This document shows, piece by piece, positions 18,601 through 27,250 of a stretch of DNA of 64,000 nt. The first letter of the stretch is position 1. Every line of letters starts with the position of its first letter. The position numbers were made by a program, and so were the translations under genes. Below the pieces are notes generated by a model. That model saw nothing but the letters and a program-made list of their open reading frames with translations, was not told where the DNA came from and did not search any database. This DNA comes from Cryptobacteroides sp934698975 (GTDB lineage Bacteria; Bacteroidota; Bacteroidia; Bacteroidales; UBA932), in contig CAKUVR010000010.1 of NCBI GenBank assembly GCA_934698975.1, positions 1-64,000 on the forward strand. The letters are read 5' to 3'.

Positions 18601-21600
18601 ACACTGCGAACCTTGTTGTTACGTCCGCTTCGACCTGCGCGCTGCTTATAGTTGGCTGGCTGGGGAGGAACGCTCGACAACACCACCACCTCCAGATCAC
18701 CCAAATCGACACCCATCTCCATGGTGGTGGAGCAAGCAAGAATATTAATGGTGCGATTCCTGAACATTGCCTGTAATTCACGAGCCACACCCTTATCTAC
18801 CTGGGCCGTATGCTCTTGCTGGACGAAAAGATTCGGGAAGACATGAATATCCTCCATGCGGTCTGAGAACACACCGTCTTCGCCCCAAATATGGTTGTTC
18901 CAAAGCAAAGCCCTTTTTTCCTTGGCCCAAGACTCAACCAAATTCTTGTTCCCTTCCTTTCCAGAGCCTTTATAGTATGGGAAAGCCTCCCATCGCTCAT
19001 GCAGATCCTCACGCAATTCCATTGGTGTAGAGCCCTCTAAATATGGAGAGAAGCGCTTGAAATTGTTTCCGATAGGGCGCAGGCAGACAGCATGACGGTT
19101 TCCGTCTGCCTTGGTATCGCAGAGATAAACGTCATCATAGAGCTTGAAGCAGAGGTCGTTCAGATTGAAACGAGGCGCATTGTCTTTTTCATTGACAAAA
19201 TGTCCTGAATCATCCAGTCGTTGGCCCACTTGCAATATCTTATACTCATCGCCGGTCAGCGTTTCCCAAAGTGCATCTATCACGGCAGAAATCTCATGGA
19301 AATACTGTCGCTGGGCATCATCACTGGTCAATGTGTTGTCGTCACGGGCTATCAGCGCACAGAGATAACGCACGATACGGGCTGTTGATATCTTTCCTTC
19401 TTCCAGTTTCGGTTTGTTGAACGGACGACGGCGAGGCTTCTCCGTGGCAAAACGTACCGTAGAGAAGATGTCTATCTTGTCATTTCCTGGAATGCGAAGA
19501 TAGAAAGACTGGTTGCTTCGTACGGTATAGTCGAGATAAACCTGCATCAAGTTTCTCCAGTCTTCTTCTGTGATTTTGTAAGCAGGGTTGTCCAAAAGCT
19601 CATTGAAGTTTTCTACCGCCTTCGGCAATTTGATTTGCTCCAGCTGTGGATAGCAAGTCTCAAACAGCCCCAATGTCTCAGGGGATGCTGCTGACGCAGG
19701 ACGATGTGCCAAATACATCACCATGATGCTTTGGATATATTTGTCGATGGTTTCCTCGGATGGGAGTCCATTCTCCAGCTCGTCACTGTCGCCCGAACGT
19801 TTCACGAATACGGAGGCAAACACAATACAGTATGGGTCTTTTTTCAGCAGTTCGGCTATTTCCGACCATGTTATATAGTTGCACGACATATCGTCCAGTT
19901 GCTTCTGAACCACATTAGGGTCAGGCGACTGGAGATTGGTAATGGCTGGTACATACTTTGCGGCATCTAGTGGATTGGCGACAATAGCGGCTGACAGTTG
20001 TGCCAAGGCGGCCTCTTTGGTTAGACCATTTGCCTTTCTTCTGCACAACTCGTGGTATATGGTGCTGTAGATCCACATCCGTTCTTGCTCCAGATTCTGT
20101 TTCAAAGTAGCCTTTGCTGCAGCCTGACGGCTATCTACAAAACTGATATATTGCTGCCCGTCGTGAAGCACGATGCCACCCGTCTTTGAATCACCTTTAT
20201 CCAACTGGTCAAGGATGCTTGGAGCCATAATGCGTGAGATGAAGTCGGCAGAGAGACGGAACTTCTGCAGGCGGTTGTCTTCCATATTGCCGTTGGCATC
20301 ACCTTCCACATCCTGGTCGGTATTGTGGTTCTTGGTCTGCTTGGCATTGCAGTATGGACAGCATCCCTGAATGTTGCCAACAACATGCCAACTTCCCGTT
20401 TCTTTTTCATCGGCAGGAGTCAATGGCTGGAGCTTGCCGCCAGGCAACAATCTGAATTTTACGTTACCGTCTCCCCTCATATTCTTTTCTTTGGAGAGTC
20501 CGAAGATGGCATACTTTTTTGTTGAGTTGTCATTACTTTCTGCCATGTCGAGGTCGAACATATCGCTATCATCAGTAGCGATGGCTTCATACGTCCAATC
20601 CTCTGTATTGACAGAAGCTAACGCTACATACTCACCGCAATGTTTGCATCGGCTGAGTTCCAGTAACGGAGCTTCTTCGATGGGAACCAAAGTATGAGCG
20701 TCTTCGCCAATCTTCTTGCCGATAACGTTTTCTGTATATATCTTGAAAGAACCATCAGCAAACTCATTCAGTCGGACAAAGAGTCCATTGTTGGGTACAC
20801 GATAGAAATAGTGTACCTTCAATTTGCATACAGGCACTTTGAGTCCTTCAGCCTTGCAGCGGTCTTCTTCACGCTGACACATCTCGTCGAGCCATTGCAG
20901 TTTCTGGCTGATAGATGCTTTCTCTGGATATAGTTCATCCAGAGAAATATAGTCAGCCTTGAATATCTTTCTCCAACGTTCTTCGTCTTCACCCTTCGGA
21001 ATTTCGGTTTCTCCGATACGCTTACCTCCAATAGCTTCCACCTGGTCAGCTCTTACGCCAGTGATGCCGGCGATAAACTCCTTCAGTTCCCTTTCATCCT
21101 TCTCTTTGTCCTCTCCATTGCCGAAGGTAGCAGATGATGTTGCGAAATGCACGTCTTGTGCATCCACCTTGAAGGCGAGAAGTACACGTCTGAGAAGCAT
21201 GGCAAGTTCTGCTGCTCCAGCTCCAGTATAAGAGTGGGTCTCATCGATGGCAACCCAACGAAGACTATTCTTTCTTGCCACAATCAACTTCGCATCGGCT
21301 CCTCTCAGCAAGATGTATTCCAGCATAGTTGGGTTTGTCAAGACGATATGAGGCGGATTTTTGCGAACAGCCTTACGGGTATAGACCATGTGAGGATACT
21401 TTGAGTTCTTCAGCTCGTAATGTCCTTGCCCCTCAGCATCATTCTCTACCCATTCATATTTGCCTCCAGTCACCTGCTCGATGCGGCGGCGCATTTTCTC
21501 TGCGTCATCCGAGCGGTCTGTATTCTTGGGTTCCATTTCTGGCAGGTCACCATTATATACAGTATAAGTCAGGCGAGTGCCTGTTGATGATTCTGCAACG

Positions 21601-22094
21601 GCAATGAGTTCTTCCAGACGCTCCTTCTGATCTTCCATCAAAGCATTTAGCGGATAGAGGAAGAGAGCCTGTATCTCATTTGGTCGTGCATTTTGCGAGA
21701 GGTCGTGTATCAATGGCATCATAAAGCACTCTGTCTTACCGGAGCCGGTACCGGTAGTCACGACTATCGACTTTGGCTTATCGTCTGCCGTTCTTTGTCT
21801 GAGCAATACATCCCAGCATTTATACTGATGCTCGTATGGAGCGTATGGAAAGGTCCACAGTTTGCCCACCAAAGCCTTGGCTTCCTCTGCTTTCTCAGGC
21901 GCAACTGGGATATATGAGTTCATACATTGAACTACAGGCACGGCATTTTCAGGCGCAAACAGGTTGCCGATAAGAGTCTTCATCTGCTTGATGTACGAGC
22001 GCTGACTGTCGTTGTTCGACTCACCACACCACATCGCAACGAGAGCTCTTTCCACCGCTGTTCTATTGTTGTTATATAGTTCGGAGAAGTTCAT
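15699..22094 (-). CDS. Large SF2 helicase with C-terminal DUF1998 (DruE/MrfA-like)
   Basis: The 2131-residue product has an N-terminal helicase core: Q-motif region YAPYEHQYKCWDVL, P-loop VVTTGTGSGKTECF (K120), and DETH box VAIDETHSYTGAGAAE. Motifs V and VI are MEMGVDLGDLEVVV and NYKQRAGRSGRN. Cysteine pairs (CKHCGEY, CCPYCNAKQ, CPKCGRT) suggest zinc binding. Near the end is a DUF1998 region (CIFDCNPGGAGYANQM). Helicase plus DUF1998 occurs in DruE of Druantia, MrfA repair helicases and, split, in DISARM DrmA/DrmB. Length (about 2100) favours DruE of Druantia III. It is the last gene of a six-gene operon with a 20-base gap to the 858-aa gene. A DNA-translocating defence role is inferred from context. 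Confidence 0.8.
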   Translation of the reverse strand: MNFSELYNNNRTAVERALVAMWCGESNNDSQRSYIKQMKTLIGNLFAPENAVPVVQCMNSYIPVAPEKAEEAKALVGKLWTFPYAPYEHQYKCWDVLLRQRTADDKPKSIVVTTGTGSGKTECFMMPLIHDLSQNARPNEIQALFLYPLNALMEDQKERLEELIAVAESSTGTRLTYTVYNGDLPEMEPKNTDRSDDAEKMRRRIEQVTGGKYEWVENDAEGQGHYELKNSKYPHMVYTRKAVRKNPPHIVLTNPTMLEYILLRGADAKLIVARKNSLRWVAIDETHSYTGAGAAELAMLLRRVLLAFKVDAQDVHFATSSATFGNGEDKEKDERELKEFIAGITGVRADQVEAIGGKRIGETEIPKGEDEERWRKIFKADYISLDELYPEKASISQKLQWLDEMCQREEDRCKAEGLKVPVCKLKVHYFYRVPNNGLFVRLNEFADGSFKIYTENVIGKKIGEDAHTLVPIEEAPLLELSRCKHCGEYVALASVNTEDWTYEAIATDDSDMFDLDMAESNDNSTKKYAIFGLSKEKNMRGDGNVKFRLLPGGKLQPLTPADEKETGSWHVVGNIQGCCPYCNAKQTKNHNTDQDVEGDANGNMEDNRLQKFRLSADFISRIMAPSILDQLDKGDSKTGGIVLHDGQQYISFVDSRQAAAKATLKQNLEQERMWIYSTIYHELCRRKANGLTKEAALAQLSAAIVANPLDAAKYVPAITNLQSPDPNVVQKQLDDMSCNYITWSEIAELLKKDPYCIVFASVFVKRSGDSDELENGLPSEETIDKYIQSIMVMYLAHRPASAASPETLGLFETCYPQLEQIKLPKAVENFNELLDNPAYKITEEDWRNLMQVYLDYTVRSNQSFYLRIPGNDKIDIFSTVRFATEKPRRRPFNKPKLEEGKISTARIVRYLCALIARDDNTLTSDDAQRQYFHEISAVIDALWETLTGDEYKILQVGQRLDDSGHFVNEKDNAPRFNLNDLCFKLYDDVYLCDTKADGNRHAVCLRPIGNNFKRFSPYLEGSTPMELREDLHERWEAFPYYKGSGKEGNKNLVESWAKEKRALLWNNHIWGEDGVFSDRMEDIHVFPNLFVQQEHTAQVDKGVARELQAMFRNRTINILACSTTMEMGVDLGDLEVVVLSSVPPQPANYKQRAGRSGRNNKVRSVCITLCGSDIIGLRTLSGPIDKIISRPVRVPSVDLNSPQVIQRHVNSFLIRAYGVFTEGANGGCLTQKVADYYTPFEVKVINGKIEFVKDNSSNADPNDLLGDPEGTMYEKFNILCSKPLDADVRKDLEKLLSGTVYDDQINQVVKNAQEANERCYSELRNKLIDYKTAFSGQGPITDKFRIKLKMQYIEVLYKRLLNFWATSRFTPNANMPVNVLTLDLNSNGKKDFFTPMTSSNPSYSLRDAIAQYAPGNSVAVDGVVYIVRGIEITNMYDDNHKAYKTIYRNSDKTVIDDSALSNQIKWTVNDNYGLELIQPVGFMPDMNEDKTRIMDSNVYTRVSAQLIDADDWANNVTEPHLFSVRPNSDSGNAKILYYNEGKGYGYCFCPKCGRTVLEEEVADKDEPLKFPYEFNNIKPEKKEGKPEKPKFHFAITGKEMRKACGCSHDATKVKRNVIIGDTIQTDYSEIRIRHKGKNKWMSNRDEEENLLFTLGIAFTQTLVDILGKERGAVDFAIMPNGHLCIFDCNPGGAGYANQMANIQVMKDVIKATKKLLMEARENKSKDMLLDKFTLRYAKFVDVDAALTWIEEEEEVGDTVPQNIKDAFSGTSPSQTTLYDLEKAFAASHQELVLFADNDYAEWDYEDRENGWQPQFMNRFVMKSQTTTFCLMESEQTAMVEPVVAMCREIKAWAKGSDVKKMKNPWSSKGLYPIAYIDGSLYFMNNKEHAQLNAQWGNDTMFFVRTDNPIASAKSMDLAYKPSAMLLKLAGDEFKEINTYQLGEIIQTKSNGLIDEFITYAKQNGGNLKISYQDEHLKSIVGMIITIQTAWHIVKQIGADFDFEYKVESYRDDNGNANKICSNMPSSELRDQWLAYLTKAWIADLKHEQNIEGHLLPVVSVPKRTLTHWRVMSIVCGDKKLSIYPDGGFINEWYIGRQPNGNRIEIDTVTYFTKIYLYRYKDIKFDIMIENL

Positions 22095-22114
22095 AATCTT
22101 GTTATATTTCTTGT

Positions 22115-24691
22115 CTATATTTCGCTATCTATGTGTATATTCAGCTCTTGCCAGTCAAAACCTTGTTCTTCGGCGAAGCGGAGCAGTCCTTGTTTGTCTT
22201 CTGACGTTAATGTGCCGTTTCTCTTTTCGAGTAAAGGCTCATATATTTCTGTTACTATCTTGGTCTTATCCATATCTCTTAAAGGCTTCATCAGGAAAAA
22301 GTACACGCCATAATGATTTGCCACTTCGAAACACTTCAGGATAGATTCTGTGATGTCGTCCCATGCCCAAGGGCCGTTGTCGATGTCCATTCCTAAGTTG
22401 CATTGCAAATTTTTTGTCGAGCTGATGTCTTGAAATATCACCCCCACATCCTTCCCGTCGGCATCTTCATCCGGATTGATAGGCTCTGGCTCTGTATGCT
22501 CGTCATAGTTCCAGAACAGGGCTTGCTCATCTTTCCATGAACTGTGTTCCTGATCATTGCCAAAACAGACCACCACGCTTTCCGGAGCCATGCTGTCGAG
22601 TAACTTCCCCATGTAGTGATTGTCGTTTCTCCAGGCATTCAATGCGGCTTCACCTATTGATGGATTGCCGGATATATTGATGAAGTCCTGCGAATAAATG
22701 CTACGCAGATTTCTGCATTCGTATGTCTGGTAACCTTTCTCGCTGAAGTCATTCAGCTGAACCCGGTCTTTGAAGATGTAAGGGAGGTTGAGCTTTTCCT
22801 CATTATTCAGATAGTCGATAATCTTGCCGTCGAGCATGACCTCTTTTAATAGGGTTGGTCGATAGACATCTACTTCATAGTAGCTTTCACCTTCTCCGTA
22901 CCTGACGGGTAGTGTAGGGGAGAGAGGAATTCCATCCATCGGGATTTCATCTTGAGGCTCAGCCACAGCTCCATCCACTTGCTTGTATCGGATGAGTGTC
23001 CGCTCGAAGTCTCGCTTGATAGGAGATGTTCTCTCCAATCTCGGCAGATAAACCACGACGAACAATAAAGGCTTCCCTTTTACAGTTACCCTTAATGTTA
23101 CTTCACCATAAGGCGGTTCATCCATCTTAGTCCATTCTGTATATCTGCCGTTCTCTAGCTTGTATTCTATCATTTCAGCCTCGGTTTCCTCCTCTGGCTG
23201 AGCATGGAGAATGTCATCCTTGGTAGCAAAGTGGCGAACTATCACATCTTCCCATCCAAATATCAGCGGCAGTTCATCTACCTCATATTCGTCGCTGATG
23301 TCTGGGTCGTCTATATAATAATGCTTCACCTTGCCGCCACCCACATAGCGGATGGTGTTGGCATAAAGCCTTGTGGTCAGCTGGTCATAGCCTATACGGT
23401 TATACAGATTGATTTCTTTGCCTCGTTCATCCAGAAAACTGACTGAGTCATAGATGTAAATCCAGTTCCATGTCTCGGTCACGCCAAACTTCTGGTCACG
23501 GAATCGCTTGCGATACACTTCATCAGCAATGGTTTCATCCCTCAGTTTGCAGCGGTTAGAGAACAGCAGTGCCGTTTCCTTCTGAGTGTTCTGGGTCGAA
23601 GTCCATGTTTCCCCATAGTCTCCCTGTCGCCAGAGTTGGATGTATTCTGTTGTATTCTGTGTTTGGGCCAGATATTCGTTACCTTCATCATCCTTCACAA
23701 CGATTTCTATCTTGTCAAATCGTGATGAAGGGATGTTTTTGATCTGTACTCCTTTTTCCACGCCAAAGGCAACGAAGTCGTTCACGCTGTGGTTGAGATA
23801 GGTGATGATAGGCTTGTCCATGGTCGATGGCTCTATCACCTCGTCGCCTCTTTTGAATCTTACATATATAGATAGGTGTAGTTGCTTCTCTGGAGTAGGC
23901 ACGCCCCAGAGGTGCACACGGTCGTAACGCAGATACTGGTGCAGGCCTCCACCTACCTCTTCTGGCTTCAGCCAAAGGTTGAGGCGGCGTGACATATAGG
24001 TATAGTCTGGTGAGAATTTGACTTGCCATTCCAGTCGGAACTTCACCCTTAATATCTCATCATTGGCAGCCTTGATTGTTGCCACGAATCGGTTCACGTC
24101 AGATGCAGCATCCTTCAGATCGTCCTCGTGGAAGGGCATTTCTCCGTTCAGAATCTCCTTCATGTATTCGTAGAGGGAGTGCTGGCAGCGTATGCTTTCT
24201 CTGAAAGCTGCGGCTCTGGATGCTTCATCCAGGTTTTCCAATGTATAGTTCTCGCCATGATAGATACGGCAAAGGCCCTTCAGAAACTTCATGTTGTCAT
24301 GACGATTCAGCTCATGCAGTATGGCAAGACCTCCCAACACATAGATGGAGTAGAGCCATCGCTTCTGTCCGTTATCATCTTGATACAGATAGCGTTTCTT
24401 GCTGATGCCTGCGTTTGACCAGAGAACTTCTATGTCAAGATTTTCTGTCAGTGGGTTCTTGTTGCCGCCTTGGTATTTGCGCTTATACCATTCTGCCATA
24501 TAGACAATGGTTGTCATCGCATTTTCTGGCTTAGCCAATTCGGTGACTCCACAATCAGACGCAATAGCGCTCAGGCAGACTTCAAGTTCATTGAAGTCTG
24601 CCTCCGACAATCTCAACTTCCAGACGTATGGATGGCTGATTTCTAGTGATGCTATTTTGTCGGCAAGACGCTCGCTCAGTCTTCTTTCCAT
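22115..24691 (-). CDS. 858-aa protein of defence operon (possibly STY4851/ECs_5259-like or DruH-like)
   Basis: This soluble protein of 858 residues has no motif I can name. The N-terminal 150 residues are helical (LSERLADKIASLEISHPYVW, WYKRKYQGGNKNPLTENLDI), and the rest is rich in beta strands and acidic residues. It overlaps the HNH gene upstream by 16 bases and lies 20 bases before the DUF1998 helicase, so the three are almost certainly co-translated. By position it corresponds to the partner of DUF1998 helicases, either DruH in Druantia III or the family named STY4851/ECs_5259 in enterobacterial islands. I recall the latter neighbourhood (helicase, HNH, ATP-binding protein, Eco57I-type methylase) but cannot verify it. 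The gene is certain and the name is not. Confidence 0.6.
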   Translation of the reverse strand: MERRLSERLADKIASLEISHPYVWKLRLSEADFNELEVCLSAIASDCGVTELAKPENAMTTIVYMAEWYKRKYQGGNKNPLTENLDIEVLWSNAGISKKRYLYQDDNGQKRWLYSIYVLGGLAILHELNRHDNMKFLKGLCRIYHGENYTLENLDEASRAAAFRESIRCQHSLYEYMKEILNGEMPFHEDDLKDAASDVNRFVATIKAANDEILRVKFRLEWQVKFSPDYTYMSRRLNLWLKPEEVGGGLHQYLRYDRVHLWGVPTPEKQLHLSIYVRFKRGDEVIEPSTMDKPIITYLNHSVNDFVAFGVEKGVQIKNIPSSRFDKIEIVVKDDEGNEYLAQTQNTTEYIQLWRQGDYGETWTSTQNTQKETALLFSNRCKLRDETIADEVYRKRFRDQKFGVTETWNWIYIYDSVSFLDERGKEINLYNRIGYDQLTTRLYANTIRYVGGGKVKHYYIDDPDISDEYEVDELPLIFGWEDVIVRHFATKDDILHAQPEEETEAEMIEYKLENGRYTEWTKMDEPPYGEVTLRVTVKGKPLLFVVVYLPRLERTSPIKRDFERTLIRYKQVDGAVAEPQDEIPMDGIPLSPTLPVRYGEGESYYEVDVYRPTLLKEVMLDGKIIDYLNNEEKLNLPYIFKDRVQLNDFSEKGYQTYECRNLRSIYSQDFINISGNPSIGEAALNAWRNDNHYMGKLLDSMAPESVVVCFGNDQEHSSWKDEQALFWNYDEHTEPEPINPDEDADGKDVGVIFQDISSTKNLQCNLGMDIDNGPWAWDDITESILKCFEVANHYGVYFFLMKPLRDMDKTKIVTEIYEPLLEKRNGTLTSEDKQGLLRFAEEQGFDWQELNIHIDSEI

Positions 24692-25443
24692 ATAAAGAGT
24701 TCTTTCTTAGTGCCTTTGTATGCCTCGCGCAGGTCGCGGAGAGGATGTTCCGAATCCTTGATATGATGAATCATACTGTGGCAGTTGCTACATAGCGGAA
24801 CCAGATTTTCCAGGAAGTTATCTGGTATGCCATCGGTATCAAAAGTTGAAATCATTCTCAGATGATGCACCTCTATGAAATTGGCACCTAAATCTTTGCC
24901 ATAAGTTTCGGCAAAATCCATCCCGCAGCATTGGCATTGGTAGCCATATTTGTCGATACACATCTGGCGAAGTTGAGGGTTGCGGCGTATCACATCCATT
25001 TCTTTAAGGATATGCTTGCGTTCGCCCTCGGTTTCTTCACAGAATAAGGGAGCGGCGGTAGGATCTGATGGCGAAGATGCTCCCGTTTTGGAAGCCTTGC
25101 CTTCGATGGCAACTTTAGTTTTGGTGAGATTGCTGAATGCTTTTGATACCAGAAACCCAGACCATGTTTTCAAGTGGAGAGAATACTTGTTATCAGCAGC
25201 ATCGTCTTCTGTTCTCATCAGTTCGTCTATGGCAATTTTGTTTCGTACTTGGTCATAGAAGTTATGGTCGAGCTGAGTATAGATGCTTTCAAAGTTTGGT
25301 GACTCATGCTTTCGGATGAAGCCAGCCAGTTCCGATTCTGTAAACAGCGCAAATTCCTCCGCATTTGTTCGGTGCTTCAGGTATTCTTCCACGTATGCAT
25401 TACGGATGGATTCTGGTGTCGGCATTATTTGTTTCTTTGCCAT
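24676..25443 (-). CDS. HNH endonuclease
   Basis: From MAKKQIMPTP (ATG at 25443) the protein is 255 residues. The C-terminal third is an HNH domain: YQCQCCGMDFAETYGKD, the HH pair in FIEVHHLRMIS, and NLVPLCSNCHSMIHH with two further cysteines that would hold a structural zinc. The N-terminal part is helical and unrecognised. A longer frame exists upstream to 25518 but the MAKK start is more likely. Its 3' end overlaps the start of the 858-aa gene by 16 bases. It is the obvious DNA-cutting component of the operon. Confidence 0.85.
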   Translation of the reverse strand: MAKKQIMPTPESIRNAYVEEYLKHRTNAEEFALFTESELAGFIRKHESPNFESIYTQLDHNFYDQVRNKIAIDELMRTEDDAADNKYSLHLKTWSGFLVSKAFSNLTKTKVAIEGKASKTGASSPSDPTAAPLFCEETEGERKHILKEMDVIRRNPQLRQMCIDKYGYQCQCCGMDFAETYGKDLGANFIEVHHLRMISTFDTDGIPDNFLENLVPLCSNCHSMIHHIKDSEHPLRDLREAYKGTKKELFIWKED

Positions 25444-25522
25444 CTTTCTTACTCCTCTGTTTCTTTTCTGTTTGCAATTTTCATTTGGAAGAAACAAATC
25501 CGCAAACGGAAAATGCAAACGT

Positions 25523-27247
25523 CTATCTCTTTATTCTTTTGTATTTCACATTGTTAACTGTGCTGTTATTTGTTTGCATAATTGCGTTTTCTTTAACCAA
25601 CTCTGCAAACAGACGCGACACTTTAGATCTGTCTTTTTCAATAAGACCTAACAATTGCCGCGCTTCCGTGTTATTTATTGTGTCGATAGAATCCAGATAT
25701 CGCAGGATGGCTTCCTTCTGTCTTGCCTTCTCCTGTTTTTTCGTCTTTACATATTCAATTTTGTCATTCATGTTTTTTCTCTTGCTAGCATGCAAGATGT
25801 ATGACTTTCCTGATGTTTTACCAGAAGGCTCGATGAATTCCATATCGCAGAGTTTGTCAAGAATACTTTGTAGGCGATAACGACTGATATTTGGCTTATT
25901 TGATAACTCGGAAACCTTGATTTGCCTGTGATTTATTATCTCTGATAGAATCAACAGTTCATCTAACTTCATTCCTTTCCCTACCTGACTCTCATAAAGC
26001 AAGGATAATTCAATAAGCTTTTCTGACACGACATCAGCCTTAATGCGGAATATGACAGAATTGTCAGTTTCCTCTGGCTCCGGCAAAGATTTTCCCTTTT
26101 TTAGAAGATCGGTAAATATCTTGTCGAAACCGCTGCCTGCCTTTTCAGCAAGACCGATTTCTCGCAGGATGTCCATGACATTTGGATTACGAGGATTGGT
26201 TTTTCTTAGATAATTCTCAACCGTTATACCCTCTGGAAAAGTACCTGGACTTTCTATTTCCAAGTACCTGCCATCATCATATTTGCGTATCTCTACAATC
26301 TGCTGACGGCTTAGGCTTCTATGTGCCAAGGCATTGATAAGCAGTTCACGAATGACAATCTCTGAGTAGTCTTCAACATATTCTCTAAATAGTCCGAAAA
26401 CATATTCTGTCTGCTTGATTTCTGCCTTTAGTTGTGCAAAGCAAGCTTTGGCAACCTCTACGACATTCCCTTTATATTCATAAGGTTTATATGTGCCGTC
26501 TGCGAAATAGTGGATATATTTTACCTCATAGTATGGCAGTTCTCTTAATGCCGTCTGATTTCCAACAAACAGCAGTCCCGTGGTTGTAGGCAAGATGCTG
26601 CCATCTTCCTCTTTTGTCATTCCCAGAGAGTCAAGCAAATCTTCCCGTGTTTTATCCAAGTAGGGACTGTCCGCATTTTTTGCCTCTATCATGTCGAGCA
26701 GGTTTGACAATCGTTTTTCGTCAATCCATTCTCCTGATATATGCCATGTTTTCTGGTCATATACAATCAGACCTTTTTCGGACATGACTGTAGCCATCTC
26801 GTAGGGTTCCAGAGGACGGTTGCCATCATTGCTTCTTATCAGAAACTCACCACGGCTCGTGCGGTGAAGCTGTGTGGAAAAGGGAATTTCCAGAACAAGC
26901 AAGTCCTTCCCTTCCACATTTATCTTATGCGGAATGAGTGTGATGGTTGGTTCTGTACGGTCTTGCACCTGATGGATAAGGTCGAAGACCTTTTTGTCAT
27001 CGTAGATGAAGTCTTTGTTTATTTCCTTGCTGTCATCCACTATGCCTATGAACAAAAAGCCGCCCTTGTTGTTGGCAAAAGCGACAACGTCCCTTGCAGT
27101 TTCGTCATACTTGGGAGCGAAGTTCTTCAAAGACTTTCCAAACGACATCTTGTCCTCCAGTTGCTCCTTGAAGTCCACGATGTCACACTCGCCTTTTTCA
27201 AGCAAGTTGTAGAACCACTGTATGCTAAGTTTAGTCTGTTTCTTCAT
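25523..27247 (-). CDS. AlbA_2 (Schlafen-like) ATP-binding protein
   Basis: The 574-residue product has a complete AlbA_2 domain (CDIVDFKEQLEDKMSFGKSL, VAFANNKGGFLFIGIVDD), then a histidine-kinase-type ATPase region (IRELLINALAHRSLSRQQIV, ESPGTFPEG, EKAGSGFDKIFTDL). The C-terminus holds winged-helix segments (LILSEIINHRQIKVSELSNK, YLDSIDTINNTEARQLLGLI). Here the EFK-type element is present, unlike in the truncated relative at 293-1600. It lies 3 bases after the methylase/helicase gene and 79 bases before the HNH gene. In a defence operon it may be a sensor or nucleic-acid-binding switch. Confidence 0.85.
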   Translation of the reverse strand: MKKQTKLSIQWFYNLLEKGECDIVDFKEQLEDKMSFGKSLKNFAPKYDETARDVVAFANNKGGFLFIGIVDDSKEINKDFIYDDKKVFDLIHQVQDRTEPTITLIPHKINVEGKDLLVLEIPFSTQLHRTSRGEFLIRSNDGNRPLEPYEMATVMSEKGLIVYDQKTWHISGEWIDEKRLSNLLDMIEAKNADSPYLDKTREDLLDSLGMTKEEDGSILPTTTGLLFVGNQTALRELPYYEVKYIHYFADGTYKPYEYKGNVVEVAKACFAQLKAEIKQTEYVFGLFREYVEDYSEIVIRELLINALAHRSLSRQQIVEIRKYDDGRYLEIESPGTFPEGITVENYLRKTNPRNPNVMDILREIGLAEKAGSGFDKIFTDLLKKGKSLPEPEETDNSVIFRIKADVVSEKLIELSLLYESQVGKGMKLDELLILSEIINHRQIKVSELSNKPNISRYRLQSILDKLCDMEFIEPSGKTSGKSYILHASKRKNMNDKIEYVKTKKQEKARQKEAILRYLDSIDTINNTEARQLLGLIEKDRSKVSRLFAELVKENAIMQTNNSTVNNVKYKRIKR

Positions 27248-27250
27248 TCC

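Noticed and set aside
15902..21917. Many plus-strand ORFs of 60-190 codons across the large helicase gene
   Set aside because: They are antisense shadows of the 2131-residue minus-strand protein, which has clear helicase motifs.
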